Below are positions 28,294 to 38,517 of a stretch of 64,000 bases of DNA, in pieces. Position numbers and translations under genes: made by a program. The notes under the pieces were generated by a model, which worked only from the letters and a program-made list of their open reading frames with translations, made no database searches and was not told where the DNA came from. Position 1 is the stretch's first letter. The number at the start of each line of letters is the position of its first letter. Source of the stretch: Lachnospira sp. Its GTDB lineage: Bacteria; Bacillota; Clostridia; Lachnospirales; Lachnospiraceae. Location of the stretch: NCBI GenBank assembly GCA_017621205.1, contig JAGATQ010000019.1:1-64000 (forward strand), given 5' to 3'.

Positions 28294-29739
28294 CTAAAAC
28301 CAGCCTTTCTTATGAAAATATCTCTTTTTTCTTAGATTTTTGAATGCAAGGAATATATCCAATAGCTTTGTACTAAGTGTACCTCGTTCGATAAAACGTT
28401 TTATCTCTCCGGATATATGAACACACTCAATATACCTTTCATCCTCAAATTCCCATATCACTTCTGGATGACGGTACATAAACAAAATATCATCATGAAA
28501 CTTCATTCCTGTATGCACACAGTCTTCAAATGGAATAATTTTCTTTTCCCCATTCAAAAATATGACCTCTATGTCAATCCGCTTTAGCAAAAACAAGCTT
28601 TCATCACTAATATCAAACCGCATAGCAGATATTTTATTAGAGCGAACCTTTAATGGAAACCAATAATTAAACTCCGGATAAACACCCGTATCTACAGCCC
28701 TAGCGGTCATTAAATCATGAAAAGGCTCTCCTTTACTATAATATAATGTACTTTTCTTATTCTCCTCTTCCGTAATATCCTGCTTATAATTCTTGGTAAT
28801 ATTCTTTACAATATCTTTTGCATAGGACTCTGGAAAATAAAGGCCAAACCTTGAAAGATTCTCTTGTATCTCTGCAAACGATTCATCCCAATCCTCCTGA
28901 CTATGAAGCGTTGCAGAATTTTCAACATTCTGCCAAAAACGATAAATTGCTGTTGGCTCCGGGATATCAGCTACACCTACAACATACGCAAGTCGCATAA
29001 AATATTCCCAATCCTCCATTACATTTAAAGTCTCATTAAATGTTATACCATATTTTTGAAACATTACTGTCGGAAATGCCAGTGTCATTAGGGGACATTT
29101 ATTAACAGCAAGCTGTCTTGCTAAATCAAACGGTTCACAATAATTTGCCTTAGGACTGGATTCTGCCCGATATCCAAGCTTTTCCAGATTCTGCCAATTC
29201 TGTGCAAAGGCATAGCTATGGAGAATCTGTCCATCATGCTCCTTAAACCCACGATAAAAGCAGTCCGCCCAGTTATCAAATAAAATATCATCATCATCAA
29301 ACACCGAAATGTATTGTCCCCTTGCCAGAGAAAATCCTAGGTTTAAGGGGGCGGTTCTCGTCCCTTCATCCAGCTCTACAAAACGGATTTTTTGTCTAAA
29401 TTCCTCCTGCTGGTCATCTAAAATCTCATGAATTATTTGTTTACATTCTTTCGTTGCCTTGTGCCCAATGATAATAATTTCATAATCTGTAAAGGTTTGT
29501 GCCATTACACAAAGAAGTGCCTCCCGTAATCCTTCCTCACGCTTGCCCTGTGTCCGAATCAAAACAGTAAGGAACGGTCGCTCCCCTTCCGGTACGGATA
29601 CAATATTTTCTTTATATTGCTCATAATAGTTATCAAAAAACATATCTTCATAAATATGCTTTATATACCTTACTAGAGTAGTGTGCTCTGACATATTCTG
29701 AATACAATCGATAATTTCATTTTGTTTTGAATTACTCAT
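28294..29739 (-). CDS. family 2 glycosyltransferase with C-terminal extension
   Basis: 481 residues. The GT-A domain begins near residue 50 (FLTVLIRTQGKREEG), with SVFDDDDILFDNW near 155 holding the DxD metal site; a catalytic-type ED (VMEDWEYFMRL) lies near 240. The last 150 residues form a separate domain of unknown role (YWFPLKVRSNKISAMRF). No membrane helix, so it acts in the cytosol at the membrane face. AAGGGAGAAGGA precedes the start. Acceptor and donor unknown; a rhamnose or hexose role is possible given the neighbours. Confidence 0.87.
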   Translation of the reverse strand: MSNSKQNEIIDCIQNMSEHTTLVRYIKHIYEDMFFDNYYEQYKENIVSVPEGERPFLTVLIRTQGKREEGLREALLCVMAQTFTDYEIIIIGHKATKECKQIIHEILDDQQEEFRQKIRFVELDEGTRTAPLNLGFSLARGQYISVFDDDDILFDNWADCFYRGFKEHDGQILHSYAFAQNWQNLEKLGYRAESSPKANYCEPFDLARQLAVNKCPLMTLAFPTVMFQKYGITFNETLNVMEDWEYFMRLAYVVGVADIPEPTAIYRFWQNVENSATLHSQEDWDESFAEIQENLSRFGLYFPESYAKDIVKNITKNYKQDITEEENKKSTLYYSKGEPFHDLMTARAVDTGVYPEFNYWFPLKVRSNKISAMRFDISDESLFLLKRIDIEVIFLNGEKKIIPFEDCVHTGMKFHDDILFMYRHPEVIWEFEDERYIECVHISGEIKRFIERGTLSTKLLDIFLAFKNLRKKRYFHKKGWF

Positions 29740-29750
29740 ATCCTTCTCCC

Positions 29751-30665
29751 TTATTCCGCACCAATCCTGAAACGCATTTCACAATAATCATCGCCCAGAA
29801 ACTGGGCTATTTTATGCTCTTCGTCAATACACTCCGGAAGTGTTCCTTCCTCTTTTCTCCGCTCGTACTCTTTCACCGCATTTATTTCATCTTCATTGCC
29901 ACTAACCTTATATATCTCCTGTAGTGCATGTACCCGATCTAAATCCGACCATTTATGGGCAAGTAGCAATGCTGCTTCTGCAGAATAATAAATCTCCGCT
30001 TTTGTTGGCTTCCATCCGGCTTCCACTGTCAATGACTTGGAATGATATACGACAGCCGACGGAACATACAAAACCCGGTATCCCGCCATGCGGACTCTCC
30101 ATGAAAAATCCAAATCATCACAATACAAGAAAAACGTTTCAGCATCAAACCCCTGAACTTCATCAAACACCTTCTTTGTAAAGATTGTGCATGCAGTAGA
30201 TGCCCAGCTTGTTTCTCCAGTATTTTTATCGTATTCCTTGGCATGCTCAAGTGGCGTCTGTCTTGCCTCTACCATACCAACTTTATCCTGCTCAATTGCT
30301 TCCAATAATTTTATAAGGCAGGATGGCTCCAATAGGATATCCGGATTCATAATCATCATATATTCACTTTCACATTCTTCTGCCATCATATTATGTCCTC
30401 TGGCAGTACCCGAATTAAAACCAAATGGCTTATAAACAAATTCCATTACCCCATCAAGCAGGTTTTGCATCTGTTCAATATCATCCACAGAAAATATCGG
30501 TTCAGGCGATGCATCTCCATATACCAGCTTTGCCTCAATATCTCCAACTCTTTTTCTATAAACCGAAACTGCCTGACGCAATCCCTTTACCGCACGGAAT
30601 AAAGATTGCTTTTCATTGCCATATATTACCGACTGAATCTGAATTTTTTTGCTATTACCTGACAT
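29751..30665 (-). CDS. family 2 glycosyltransferase, rhamnosyltransferase-like
   Basis: 304 residues. GFNSGTARGHN near residue 85, MIMNPDILLEP near 115 (the NPD variant of DxD), FFLYCDDLDFSWRVRMAGY near 195 and VVYHSKSL are the sequence marks of WbbL/RfbF-type rhamnosyltransferases. The very N-terminus lacks the usual VVTYN start and is replaced by IQSVIYGNEK. Its ATG lies 40 bases inside the end of the upstream gene, with AGGAG six bases away, so translation is coupled. Confidence 0.87.
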   Translation of the reverse strand: MSGNSKKIQIQSVIYGNEKQSLFRAVKGLRQAVSVYRKRVGDIEAKLVYGDASPEPIFSVDDIEQMQNLLDGVMEFVYKPFGFNSGTARGHNMMAEECESEYMMIMNPDILLEPSCLIKLLEAIEQDKVGMVEARQTPLEHAKEYDKNTGETSWASTACTIFTKKVFDEVQGFDAETFFLYCDDLDFSWRVRMAGYRVLYVPSAVVYHSKSLTVEAGWKPTKAEIYYSAEAALLLAHKWSDLDRVHALQEIYKVSGNEDEINAVKEYERRKEEGTLPECIDEEHKIAQFLGDDYCEMRFRIGAE

Positions 30666-32323
30666 AAGCTCTCCTCTCTCAATGCAACCAGGGAAGAAAC
30701 GGGAACCGTAACATAATAACCCTCATGTTTTTTTCGAACGGTTTTTAATGCCTCATCCAATTTTTCTTGTCTGCCTGCCTGTTCCTGCTTCTTAGCAGGA
30801 ACCTTATAAATGGATGTCGTTTTGGGAACACATTCATAATCTGTTTCCTGCATGTAACGAACCCATAAATCCCAATCCTCCAGATAATCCAGTGTCTCAT
30901 CAAAACCCCCAAGCTTCTCATAGAGTTCCCTGGAAAACATAATACACTGAATAGGAATATAATTGTGATGACTTAATGTAATCTTATCAAAGCTTTGTTT
31001 ATGTCTTCCAATATGACTGATTACCTCGTACTCATATGGCTCCTGACTATGAACCACCACAGGTGTTTCAAAAGCAAAGGAATATGCTGCCTTTTTATCT
31101 GTATTTTGCAAAGCCACAACAAGCGTCTCAATATGGTCAGCATAAAACAAATCGTCATCATCCAGAAAATTTATATATTCTCCTTTTGCCATGGAAAGTC
31201 CGATATTACCTGCCACCGAACGTCCCTTCCGCTCACCAGTGGCATAATATTGTATGGTTAAATCGTTGAATTCTGTCTCTATCATCTCCTTTGCATCAGG
31301 TTTCCCATCCTCAACGACAACTACTTCAACATTGGGATAGGTCTGATTTCTAATCGAAATCAAGGTCTCTCTTAATACCGAAGGCCTCTGGCATGTTCTA
31401 ACAATAACGGATACAAACGGCTGCTTTTTCGGAAGCTGTACCTCAATAAATGCTCCATCCCGTATTAGTTCATAATCCCACCCCAGAAACTTGGCGATAG
31501 ACCGGTCATTTATCCTTGTTTTCTTAAAATAGGGTGCTGCCTTACGAAGTTTTTTATAATTTTGCAACAACTGCCTCTTTGCTCCCTCAAAAGGCTCCTG
31601 ATGGCAGAAATAAACCTGCCAGAACATCAACTTACCCTTTAATACCGTCAACCAGTTACCATAGCGGTATTTTAACAATATATTGTTCTTAATCGCCTCC
31701 AAATATTGTGTTGGCTTTACTTCATTTTCCTTCTGGTAAGAATAATGCCGAATCATTACCTTAGGACAATACTTTAATGTATAGCCCTGTGCCCGTATCC
31801 TCCAGCTAATATCCACATCCTCCGCATACATAAATATCTGTGGGTCGAACCCCCCAATAGTCTCAAAGATGCTTCTCCTAACTGCAAAAGCTGCACCCGA
31901 CATCCAACTAGTCTCTTCCGTCACCGGGTCATAAAGCTTGGGGTGTTCAAAGGGAATCTGTCGCATCTCCCATGCACCAACGTGTGCATCAGACGCAGCA
32001 ACCTCTGCCTGAAGATTCGCAAAAGTATCCGGAAATACCTCTGTATCAACATTGATGAAGCATATTATGTCGTCTTTTCCAAGCATTGCTCCAGCATTAT
32101 TGGCTTTACCAAACCCAAGATTTTGAGTCTGCTTATCAATCGTAAATGAAGTAAATCTTTTATCCTTGCTAAATTGTTCCAACTGTACAATAGTATCATC
32201 GCTGGACTGATTATCTACAACAAATACATTCAACGCCTGCGTTAAACCTTGTGAGGCAGCTATGGCTTCCATACAGCACTTTATCCATTTACTTGAATTA
32301 TAAGTAACTAAGACTATATCCAT
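30626..32323 (-). CDS. bifunctional protein with two family 2 glycosyltransferase domains
   Basis: 565 residues. The first domain (about 1-290) starts IVLVTYNSSKWIK, with INVDTEVFPD and FMYAEDVDISWRIRAQGY, a rhamnosyltransferase-like pattern. The second (about 305-520) starts VSVIVRTCQRPSVLR, with NFLDDDDLFY as metal site and YLEDWDLWVRYM. Two complete GT-A domains in one chain suggest alternate additions to a repeating unit, as in bifunctional polysaccharide synthases. Overlaps the next gene by 40 bases; TAGGAG lies before its own ATG. Confidence 0.88.
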   Translation of the reverse strand: MDIVLVTYNSSKWIKCCMEAIAASQGLTQALNVFVVDNQSSDDTIVQLEQFSKDKRFTSFTIDKQTQNLGFGKANNAGAMLGKDDIICFINVDTEVFPDTFANLQAEVAASDAHVGAWEMRQIPFEHPKLYDPVTEETSWMSGAAFAVRRSIFETIGGFDPQIFMYAEDVDISWRIRAQGYTLKYCPKVMIRHYSYQKENEVKPTQYLEAIKNNILLKYRYGNWLTVLKGKLMFWQVYFCHQEPFEGAKRQLLQNYKKLRKAAPYFKKTRINDRSIAKFLGWDYELIRDGAFIEVQLPKKQPFVSVIVRTCQRPSVLRETLISIRNQTYPNVEVVVVEDGKPDAKEMIETEFNDLTIQYYATGERKGRSVAGNIGLSMAKGEYINFLDDDDLFYADHIETLVVALQNTDKKAAYSFAFETPVVVHSQEPYEYEVISHIGRHKQSFDKITLSHHNYIPIQCIMFSRELYEKLGGFDETLDYLEDWDLWVRYMQETDYECVPKTTSIYKVPAKKQEQAGRQEKLDEALKTVRKKHEGYYVTVPVSSLVALREESLCQVIAKKFRFSR

Positions 32324-32338
32324 TATTATCTCCTATGT

Positions 32339-33643
32339 CTATATAAATCTAACATTTTCTTTCTTGTTTGCATATACAGAAATATCACCAGATATTTCAA
32401 TATACGAGGAATTATATCCCGCATTCACAATTTCAAGTTGCCTGACCGCATGAAGCCACGTAAGCATATCATGCTTTGACTGTGTTCCCTGTGCCACAGA
32501 AGCCCCTATCAGATATACTCCATTCAACACTCTTGGAAGCTTATATCGGAACACCACCTCAAGAATCTGTCCCGCCTTTCCGCTAAAAACCTCCTGCTGG
32601 TTGATAAAATTATTCATATCATACATGGGAAGTCCTTTTTTGTTTTCCACCACAAAGCCTACAATGATATCCTCCATATCCTGCAGGCATTCAATTACAA
32701 TATGTGCCTGATAAACTTTATCTACATAATGTGTATTGGCATATTCCCCTTTATCATCTGTAAAAAATACCGAGCGGATTGCGACCTTATCACTTCCAAA
32801 ACGGTCTTCCACATGCTCTAATACCGGGTAATTTCGCTCCTCATCCACTTCACTTACAAGCATGTCGCCTTTTTTCTCATCCTTTGTATGTCTGGACACA
32901 TACGATGTGTTTTTCCTCTTCTCATCCATATACATATCACAGATTTCATTAGCATCTCCGAATGCTTTCATCGAACCATGGTCCAGCCACAAAGCTCTCG
33001 AGCACATCTGTCTGACGCTCTCAATATCATGGGATACAAACAGTATCGTAACACCTTTATCCCTCAATTCATCAAACTTATGAAAACATTTATTCTGAAA
33101 GAAAATGTCTCCAACACTAAGTGCCTCATCCACAATCAAAATATCTGGTTCAACATTAATTGCCACTGCGAACGCCAATCTGGCAAACATTCCACTGGAA
33201 TATGTCTTTACTGGCTGGTTGATAAAGTCTCCAATATCAGCAAATTCAATAATCCCCTCCCGGCGTTCATCCATCTCCTTTTTAGAGTATCCCATCATAC
33301 GCCCATTAAGATAAATGTTTTCCACACCGGTATATTCCATATTAAATCCTGCCCCAAGCTCTAACAGTGCAGATACTTTACCATTAATTTCCACCTCACC
33401 CTCAGTAGGATTCAACACTCCGGTAATGATTTTTAACAGGGTAGATTTACCGGCACCGTTAGTTCCAATAATTCCTACCGTTTCTCCCTTCTTCACATTA
33501 AAGGTAATACCATCTAACGCACGAAATTCTGTATAACGTTGCTTACGTCCAATTCTAAAGGTCTCCAGTACCCTGTCCTTCGGATTATCGTAAAGCTTAT
33601 ATACTTTTTTTAAATCTAATATATTGATTGTCGTTTCTTCCAT
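32339..33643 (-). CDS. polysaccharide ABC exporter ATP-binding protein with carbohydrate-binding tail (Wzt/TagH type)
   Basis: 434 residues. The ATPase half (about 1-245) has Walker A GTNGAGKST, the variant signature TYSSGMFARLAFA characteristic of polysaccharide exporters, Walker B ILIVDEALSVGD and the H-loop FVSHD. About 285-430 is a beta-sandwich like the C-terminal domain of Wzt, which reads the end of the polymer. It pairs with the permease gene 13 bases upstream. A tail domain implies that the chain bears a terminal modification recognised before export. Confidence 0.95.
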   Translation of the reverse strand: MEETTINILDLKKVYKLYDNPKDRVLETFRIGRKQRYTEFRALDGITFNVKKGETVGIIGTNGAGKSTLLKIITGVLNPTEGEVEINGKVSALLELGAGFNMEYTGVENIYLNGRMMGYSKKEMDERREGIIEFADIGDFINQPVKTYSSGMFARLAFAVAINVEPDILIVDEALSVGDIFFQNKCFHKFDELRDKGVTILFVSHDIESVRQMCSRALWLDHGSMKAFGDANEICDMYMDEKRKNTSYVSRHTKDEKKGDMLVSEVDEERNYPVLEHVEDRFGSDKVAIRSVFFTDDKGEYANTHYVDKVYQAHIVIECLQDMEDIIVGFVVENKKGLPMYDMNNFINQQEVFSGKAGQILEVVFRYKLPRVLNGVYLIGASVAQGTQSKHDMLTWLHAVRQLEIVNAGYNSSYIEISGDISVYANKKENVRFI

Positions 33644-33655
33644 GATTATTATCTC

Positions 33656-34435
33656 CTATAATACATCTGCAAAATGCTGTTTTAATTTTTTAAAGGTATA
33701 CATACCAATTCCCAGCACAACAAATGCAACAAACCAATAGTATAATACATCTCCAATCGGATATTCCACAAACCACTTATGATTTACCAGAGCATCCCGA
33801 TATCCATTCGTGATATAATAAAGCGGATTATAACGAAGAATTGTTTGAATATGCTCCGGCATAACCTTCATCTGCCACACAATCGGAGTTCCCCAGAAAA
33901 ACACCTGCAATATAATTGCCACTACCTGAATGGTGTCTTTAAAAAATACATATAGTGCTGAGGTAAAATAAGCAATCCCTGTACATATAATCACCATATA
34001 TAGCATATAATAGACAATCTGTAACCAGTATACACTTGGCATTACACCATAAACAATAGATAATACGATAGCTACCACCAACAGGAACAATTGAATAAAC
34101 AATACCGAGATAATCCTCGCAAGCGGTAATATGTCAATGTTGAACACCACCTTTTTTACAAGATAGCTATATTCCACGAGACTTGCAGTTGAATTATTAA
34201 TTGCATCACTGACAAAAAACCATGGCAGTAAGCCGGAAACAAGCCAGATGATAAATGGAACGTTATTCACTGCTTCATTTCCAAATCCTATCTGAAATAC
34301 AAACCAATAAATCACTACTGTAACCGCAGGTTGCAAAAACGCCCATATAAAGCCTAACAGGGAACCGGCATATTTGGTTTTAAAATCATCTAAAGCAAAT
34401 TGACAGATAAATCCAATATCATATTTTGATTTCAT
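33656..34435 (-). CDS. polysaccharide ABC exporter permease (Wzm/TagG type)
   Basis: 259 residues, six membrane helices, ABC-2 family. The amphipathic N-terminal helix IGFICQFALDDFKTKYAGS, LGFIWAFLQPAVTVVIYW and the second-half PLYYITNGYRDAL are typical of Wzm, TagG and RfbA-type exporters. The ribosome site GAGGT overlaps the stop of the preceding glycosyltransferase gene. Works with the ATPase encoded next to move a lipid-linked polymer across the membrane. Confidence 0.95.
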   Translation of the reverse strand: MKSKYDIGFICQFALDDFKTKYAGSLLGFIWAFLQPAVTVVIYWFVFQIGFGNEAVNNVPFIIWLVSGLLPWFFVSDAINNSTASLVEYSYLVKKVVFNIDILPLARIISVLFIQLFLLVVAIVLSIVYGVMPSVYWLQIVYYMLYMVIICTGIAYFTSALYVFFKDTIQVVAIILQVFFWGTPIVWQMKVMPEHIQTILRYNPLYYITNGYRDALVNHKWFVEYPIGDVLYYWFVAFVVLGIGMYTFKKLKQHFADVL

Positions 34436-34439
34436 AATG

Positions 34440-35312
34440 TTAACCTCTACTATTATTTGTACTTATCAATTTTTTGTATATCTTAGCAGACTTCATGGTA
34501 TGTTTCATAATAAACTTTATTTTTCCTTTGTCTGTTACAGTTTTTTTCTTTGTTGCAACACCATCACCGTGTATCACCTGAATGGATGGGTCATATACAA
34601 TGCGGTATCCTTTATTTTGGCAATTGTAATATAAAATGTATTCTTCATAATAAAACTGGGTTTCTGGATAAAAAACCTTTATCTCCTGCTCTATAAATTC
34701 CTTTGACAAAACTAAGCAGGCACCACATGGAACAATATTATCAACCCTTTGCAATATCTCCTTATGTTGTTCATTCACAGGCTTCTTTTGAAACCGCCCC
34801 CGGATAAATGGATAAACAATCGGGAACAATGTGAGGCAAATTCTATTCATTGCAATCGTATAAGACGCTTGTCCTTTTGTTCTTAGCTTCGTATCGATGG
34901 GGTTCTGATGTTCTCCCGAATCCCTGCCAATAATATCTGGTGCAAGGACTGCATAAGCTTCCTGCTCATGGCTCTCTTGAAGCCGGGACAAAAAATCCTT
35001 CTGGCAAAACAAAATATCATTGTTGCTAATAACAATATACTGTGGTTCATAGTGCTTTTTTAAATATTGATAGCCCTGATTATTCGCATAGGAAAAACCC
35101 CTATTCTCCATTATAGGAATAATTGTAATATTATTATAGCCTGCATAGAGTGACTGTAAAAGTTCACGCTTATCGGCGGGCTTATTCCAATCATTATCCA
35201 CCACCACTATATGAATCATATCCTTTGTTTCTAACTGCAATATGGAATCTATACACTCCTTTGTAACAGACACATCTCCATAATGTAAGAGAACAAATCC
35301 AACCCTGCTCAT
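34440..35312 (-). CDS. family 2 glycosyltransferase, rhamnosyltransferase-like
   Basis: About 290 residues. VGFVLLHYGD at the start, VVDNDWNK, MENRGFSYANNQGY, VISNNDILF as metal site near 95 and FYYEEYILYYNCQNKGYRIVYD place it with WbbL-like rhamnosyltransferases. The frame can start with GTG at 35318, but GAGG is correctly spaced only from the ATG at 35312. It lies directly upstream of the ABC exporter genes. Confidence 0.88.
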   Translation of the reverse strand: MSRVGFVLLHYGDVSVTKECIDSILQLETKDMIHIVVVDNDWNKPADKRELLQSLYAGYNNITIIPIMENRGFSYANNQGYQYLKKHYEPQYIVISNNDILFCQKDFLSRLQESHEQEAYAVLAPDIIGRDSGEHQNPIDTKLRTKGQASYTIAMNRICLTLFPIVYPFIRGRFQKKPVNEQHKEILQRVDNIVPCGACLVLSKEFIEQEIKVFYPETQFYYEEYILYYNCQNKGYRIVYDPSIQVIHGDGVATKKKTVTDKGKIKFIMKHTMKSAKIYKKLISTNNSRG

Positions 35313-35325
35313 AAACACCTCAACA

Positions 35326-36315
35326 TCAACATATTATTTTTAAAGCAACCGGCAACATATTGTATCTGGCAACCATCACCAATAACTTCACTGCTACCCT
35401 CTGCACAAAAGGAATATCAAGTCCGCTAAATATGTGGGTAAGTTTATTTTTATAATAAACAGGATAGTACTGATTCAATATAGTTTTTATATAAACTCCC
35501 AGATACTGAACTTCTTCCTTATTCTTTCCTTTTGCGAGCTGTACCATAGTAACCATAATTCTTAAAACATATAATTCATGAAAATCCCTGCCGTTTTTAA
35601 TTCCTATATCATGGATTTTCTGTATCGTTTTCTCCAAAGAACGGTAGGGCAGCGGAAACTGCTTCGTGCCCTTTAAGGTATGCATAGCAGAGTCCCTGTG
35701 TTGTACATAATAATATTGTGCCGTAGGAAGTATTGCTATTCTTTCACAAATTGCTGCAAAAAAAAGAGAAATTGGCATATCCTCTCCCCGTTCATCCTCA
35801 AAAAAACGAACATGATAAGTCTCCCACATAGCTCTCTTATAAAAATGTACTGCAACTGTACCAATTCGAAATAACCATTCTTCCCTTTCGTAACGAATAT
35901 ATTCCCTTGGGCTGAGACTAGATAAAAGTTGTCCATCTTCATCTACAAAAGAAAGTCCACCCAACACCATATCCGCCTGATGCTCTACAGCACATGCAAC
36001 ATATTCCATGATATAGTCTTTACCAACATAATCATCTCCATCCACAAAGGTCAGATATTCTCCCTCTGCTTTTGCAATGCCGGCATTTCTCGCTCTGGAA
36101 ACTCCTTTGTTATTCTGTGAAATATAGCAGATTCTTTTGTCCTCTGCTGCCATCCTGCTAATAATTTCACCAGAAGCATCACTGCTGCCATCATTTATAA
36201 CAATAATCTGAAGATTATGGTAACTCTGCCTTACCAGCGAAGACAGACACATCTCTATATAGCTCTCATTGTTATAAACTGGTATAATTACAGATACCAA
36301 TGGTTGCTGCGTCAT
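35326..36315 (-). CDS. family 2 glycosyltransferase
   Basis: 329 residues. A classical GT-A start VSVIIPVYNNESYIEMCL near residue 8, INDGSSDAS, GVSRARNAG and TFVDGDDYVGKDY (DxD) near 90, then a catalytic-type ERGEDMPISLFF. The last 90 residues are helical, as in EpsJ/WcaA-type enzymes. AAGGGA nine bases upstream of the ATG. Gene order places it between rfbA and the exporter. Confidence 0.9.
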   Translation of the reverse strand: MTQQPLVSVIIPVYNNESYIEMCLSSLVRQSYHNLQIIVINDGSSDASGEIISRMAAEDKRICYISQNNKGVSRARNAGIAKAEGEYLTFVDGDDYVGKDYIMEYVACAVEHQADMVLGGLSFVDEDGQLLSSLSPREYIRYEREEWLFRIGTVAVHFYKRAMWETYHVRFFEDERGEDMPISLFFAAICERIAILPTAQYYYVQHRDSAMHTLKGTKQFPLPYRSLEKTIQKIHDIGIKNGRDFHELYVLRIMVTMVQLAKGKNKEEVQYLGVYIKTILNQYYPVYYKNKLTHIFSGLDIPFVQRVAVKLLVMVARYNMLPVALKIIC

Positions 36316-36341
36316 CCTCTCGGTTCCCTTTCTATCATTCC

Positions 36342-37223
36342 CTATACTTCCAAATACTTACCATCAACAATATTCTTCAGATATTCACCATACTGGTTTT
36401 TCTTCAATACCTCATAGGTCTTCATCATATCCTCCTTGGTTATCCATCCATTCAAATATCCGATTTCCTCCAAGCAGGCAATCTTGCGGTGCTGATGCGT
36501 CTCCACCGTCTTCACAAAATTAGTAGCATCCACTAAAGATTCATGTGTACCGGTATCTAGCCATGTAAAACCCTGACCCAAAACCTCTACATTCAATTCC
36601 CCATTTTGCAAATAAATCTTATTCAAATCTGTAATCTCCAACTCTCCACGAGCAGATGGCTTTAGATTCTTTGCATACTCTACAACCTTATTATCATAAA
36701 AATACAACCCCGTCACACAATAGTTGGATTTTGGTTTCGTCGGTTTTTCCTCAATAGATATCACCCTGCCTTCAGAATCAAATTCTACAATACCAAAACG
36801 TTCCGGGTCATCTACATAATATCCAAAAACGGTTGCTCCCTGTGTCTTTTGGGCCGCTGTTTTTAAACGCTTTTTTAATCCATGCCCATGAAAAATATTA
36901 TCCCCAAGCACCATAGCAACTGAATCCGTTCCAATAAAATCTGCTCCTATAATAAAAGCCTGTGCCAAACCGTCCGGACTTTCCTGAACCTTATAGGAAA
37001 GTTCAATTCCAAATTGATGCCCATCTCCTAAAAGCTCACAAAATCTTGATGTATCCTCCGGAGTTGATATAATCAAAATTTCCCGAATTCCTGCATTCAT
37101 CAGTACTGATAACGGATAATAAATCATCGGTTTATCATAAATGGGAAGCAGCTGCTTTGATGTTACCATTGTTAACGGATACAACCTTGTACCACTTCCA
37201 CCTGCCAAAATAATTCCCTTCAT
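36342..37223 (-). CDS. rfbA: glucose-1-phosphate thymidylyltransferase
   Basis: RmlA/RfbA, 293 residues, forms dTDP-glucose from dTTP and glucose-1-phosphate, the entry to dTDP-L-rhamnose. [11 protein letters not shown] at 8-18 and [18 protein letters not shown] are the nucleotide and sugar-phosphate motifs; [10 protein letters not shown] holds the metal-binding Asp. Its start overlaps the preceding gene's stop (ATGA). Placed apart from rfbB, rfbD and rfbC, which is uncommon but not rare. Confidence 0.97.
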   Translation of the reverse strand: MKGIILAGGSGTRLYPLTMVTSKQLLPIYDKPMIYYPLSVLMNAGIREILIISTPEDTSRFCELLGDGHQFGIELSYKVQESPDGLAQAFIIGADFIGTDSVAMVLGDNIFHGHGLKKRLKTAAQKTQGATVFGYYVDDPERFGIVEFDSEGRVISIEEKPTKPKSNYCVTGLYFYDNKVVEYAKNLKPSARGELEITDLNKIYLQNGELNVEVLGQGFTWLDTGTHESLVDATNFVKTVETHQHRKIACLEEIGYLNGWITKEDMMKTYEVLKKNQYGEYLKNIVDGKYLEV

Positions 37224-37600
37224 CCTTTATATCCTCCTGTTATATTATTATCTTCCCCCTTCTCATCCCTCTGCTCCTTCTCATTGATGCCAATCTGCTG
37301 TACCAATTCCCTCACCTTGCTCTCCAGTGCCGATAATTCTATTGTCATCATAAAAACCTTTAACAATAGTATGGCAATAATAAACAGATAAACGAGATTA
37401 ACCGGGGACATTACCTTCATCAGATTACAGACAAAATATACCACCTGAGGGAATACTGCCATCACAATAAAAATAATAGCCAGCACAATCCAAAACAATG
37501 CATACTCAATCTGCATTCTGGAATACCTTATCTTACGGACAATGTACACCAAGCTTCCTACAGACATCATTATCAGCAAAGCTCGTAACGCTACCGACAT
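37220..37600 (-). CDS. DUF2304 family small membrane protein
   Basis: 126 residues with three membrane helices (about 3-20, 33-55, 66-90) and a coiled-coil C-terminus. DUF2304 proteins are regularly encoded next to DPM-like glycosyltransferases, as here, and may assist or anchor them. GAGGGGGT lies upstream of the ATG, within the end of the glycosyltransferase gene. Function not established. Confidence 0.85.
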   Translation of the reverse strand: MSVALRALLIMMSVGSLVYIVRKIRYSRMQIEYALFWIVLAIIFIVMAVFPQVVYFVCNLMKVMSPVNLVYLFIIAILLLKVFMMTIELSALESKVRELVQQIGINEKEQRDEKGEDNNITGGYKG

Positions 37601-37608
37601 GAAACCAT

Positions 37609-38322
37609 CTACCCCCTCTTCATAATGACATGTTTATCATCTCTCTTGCGGAAATTCTGTATAAAGAAAATGGATGCAAGCATCCGGAACATATACATCG
37701 CCGATTTAGTAAGATTAAGATAGCTTGTTCCCGCTACCCTTTCATCCATCTCTACCTGCACCTCTGCAATGCTGGCTCCCTGCTTTAACAGATAGGATAT
37801 TGTGTCCGGCTCCGGCCCATAGTTCATATTAACCGCAAATTCTTTAATCATTGCCTTGTTAAACATCCGCATCCCTGATGTCGGGTCTGCAATCCGCTTT
37901 CCCGTTGTCAGTTTAATCGCAACCGTCAGCATCCTTGCACCAACCATCCTTAGCGAACGCTCTTTACGCTTGTTAACAAAACGGGAACCGATTACAATAT
38001 CATATCCCTGTTTTAACTTCTCTAGCATATCCTTGATATACTCTGGCTTATGCTGCCCATCTGCATCAAATTGCAGCACACAGTCATAATTCTTCTGATA
38101 AGCATACTTAAGTCCCGCCTGAAATGCACCAGCAAGCCCCAGATTTACCGGCAAATCAATAACCTCAAAACCGTTCTTATGGCAACGCTTTGATGTATGG
38201 TCCGTGGAGCCATCATTTACCACCACATAATCATACTCGGGATACCGCTCTTTAATTGTATTCACTACACGCACAATATTATCTTCCTCATTGTACGCCG
38301 GAATCACCATCAACAGTCGCAC
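37609..38322 (-). CDS. dolichol-phosphate-mannose-synthase-like family 2 glycosyltransferase
   Basis: 237 residues. LMVIPAYNEEDNIVRV, VVNDGSTDHTS, LQFDADGQHKPEY (DxD) and IVIGSRFVNKR form the DPM1-type pattern; there is no C-terminal membrane pair, which may be supplied by the DUF2304 protein that follows. The frame starts with GTG at 38322, eight bases after GGAGG. A second polyprenyl-phosphate glycosyltransferase beside the ArnC/CsbB-like one at 18992. Confidence 0.92.
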   Translation of the reverse strand: MRLLMVIPAYNEEDNIVRVVNTIKERYPEYDYVVVNDGSTDHTSKRCHKNGFEVIDLPVNLGLAGAFQAGLKYAYQKNYDCVLQFDADGQHKPEYIKDMLEKLKQGYDIVIGSRFVNKRKERSLRMVGARMLTVAIKLTTGKRIADPTSGMRMFNKAMIKEFAVNMNYGPEPDTISYLLKQGASIAEVQVEMDERVAGTSYLNLTKSAMYMFRMLASIFFIQNFRKRDDKHVIMKRG

Positions 38323-38437
38323 TCTGCCATCCTCCGTTAATTATCTCTAAACACAAGGCTTCCTGAGCCTTTATTCTAACTTCTTCCTAACAGTATTACC
38401 AGTTATTGCTATACTTATAAATATTTATTATGAAAAC

Positions 38438-38478
38438 AAATATGGATATCCATGAAAACATCATAGATATCCATATTT
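38438..38478 (-). terminator. perfect 13-bp hairpin, possible terminator
   Basis: AAATATGGATATC (38438-38450) pairs exactly with 38466-38478; on the minus strand it is followed by TGTTTTCATAA, a modest T-rich tail. It lies after the broken small ORF and before the promoterless-looking start region of the gene at 37609-38322. The rest of 38323-38517 holds a short AAGGCT hairpin and A/T-rich sequence. Confidence 0.5.
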
Positions 38479-38517
38479 TACCATTTCTGACAAATTAATA
38501 CAACTGATTCTACATTT

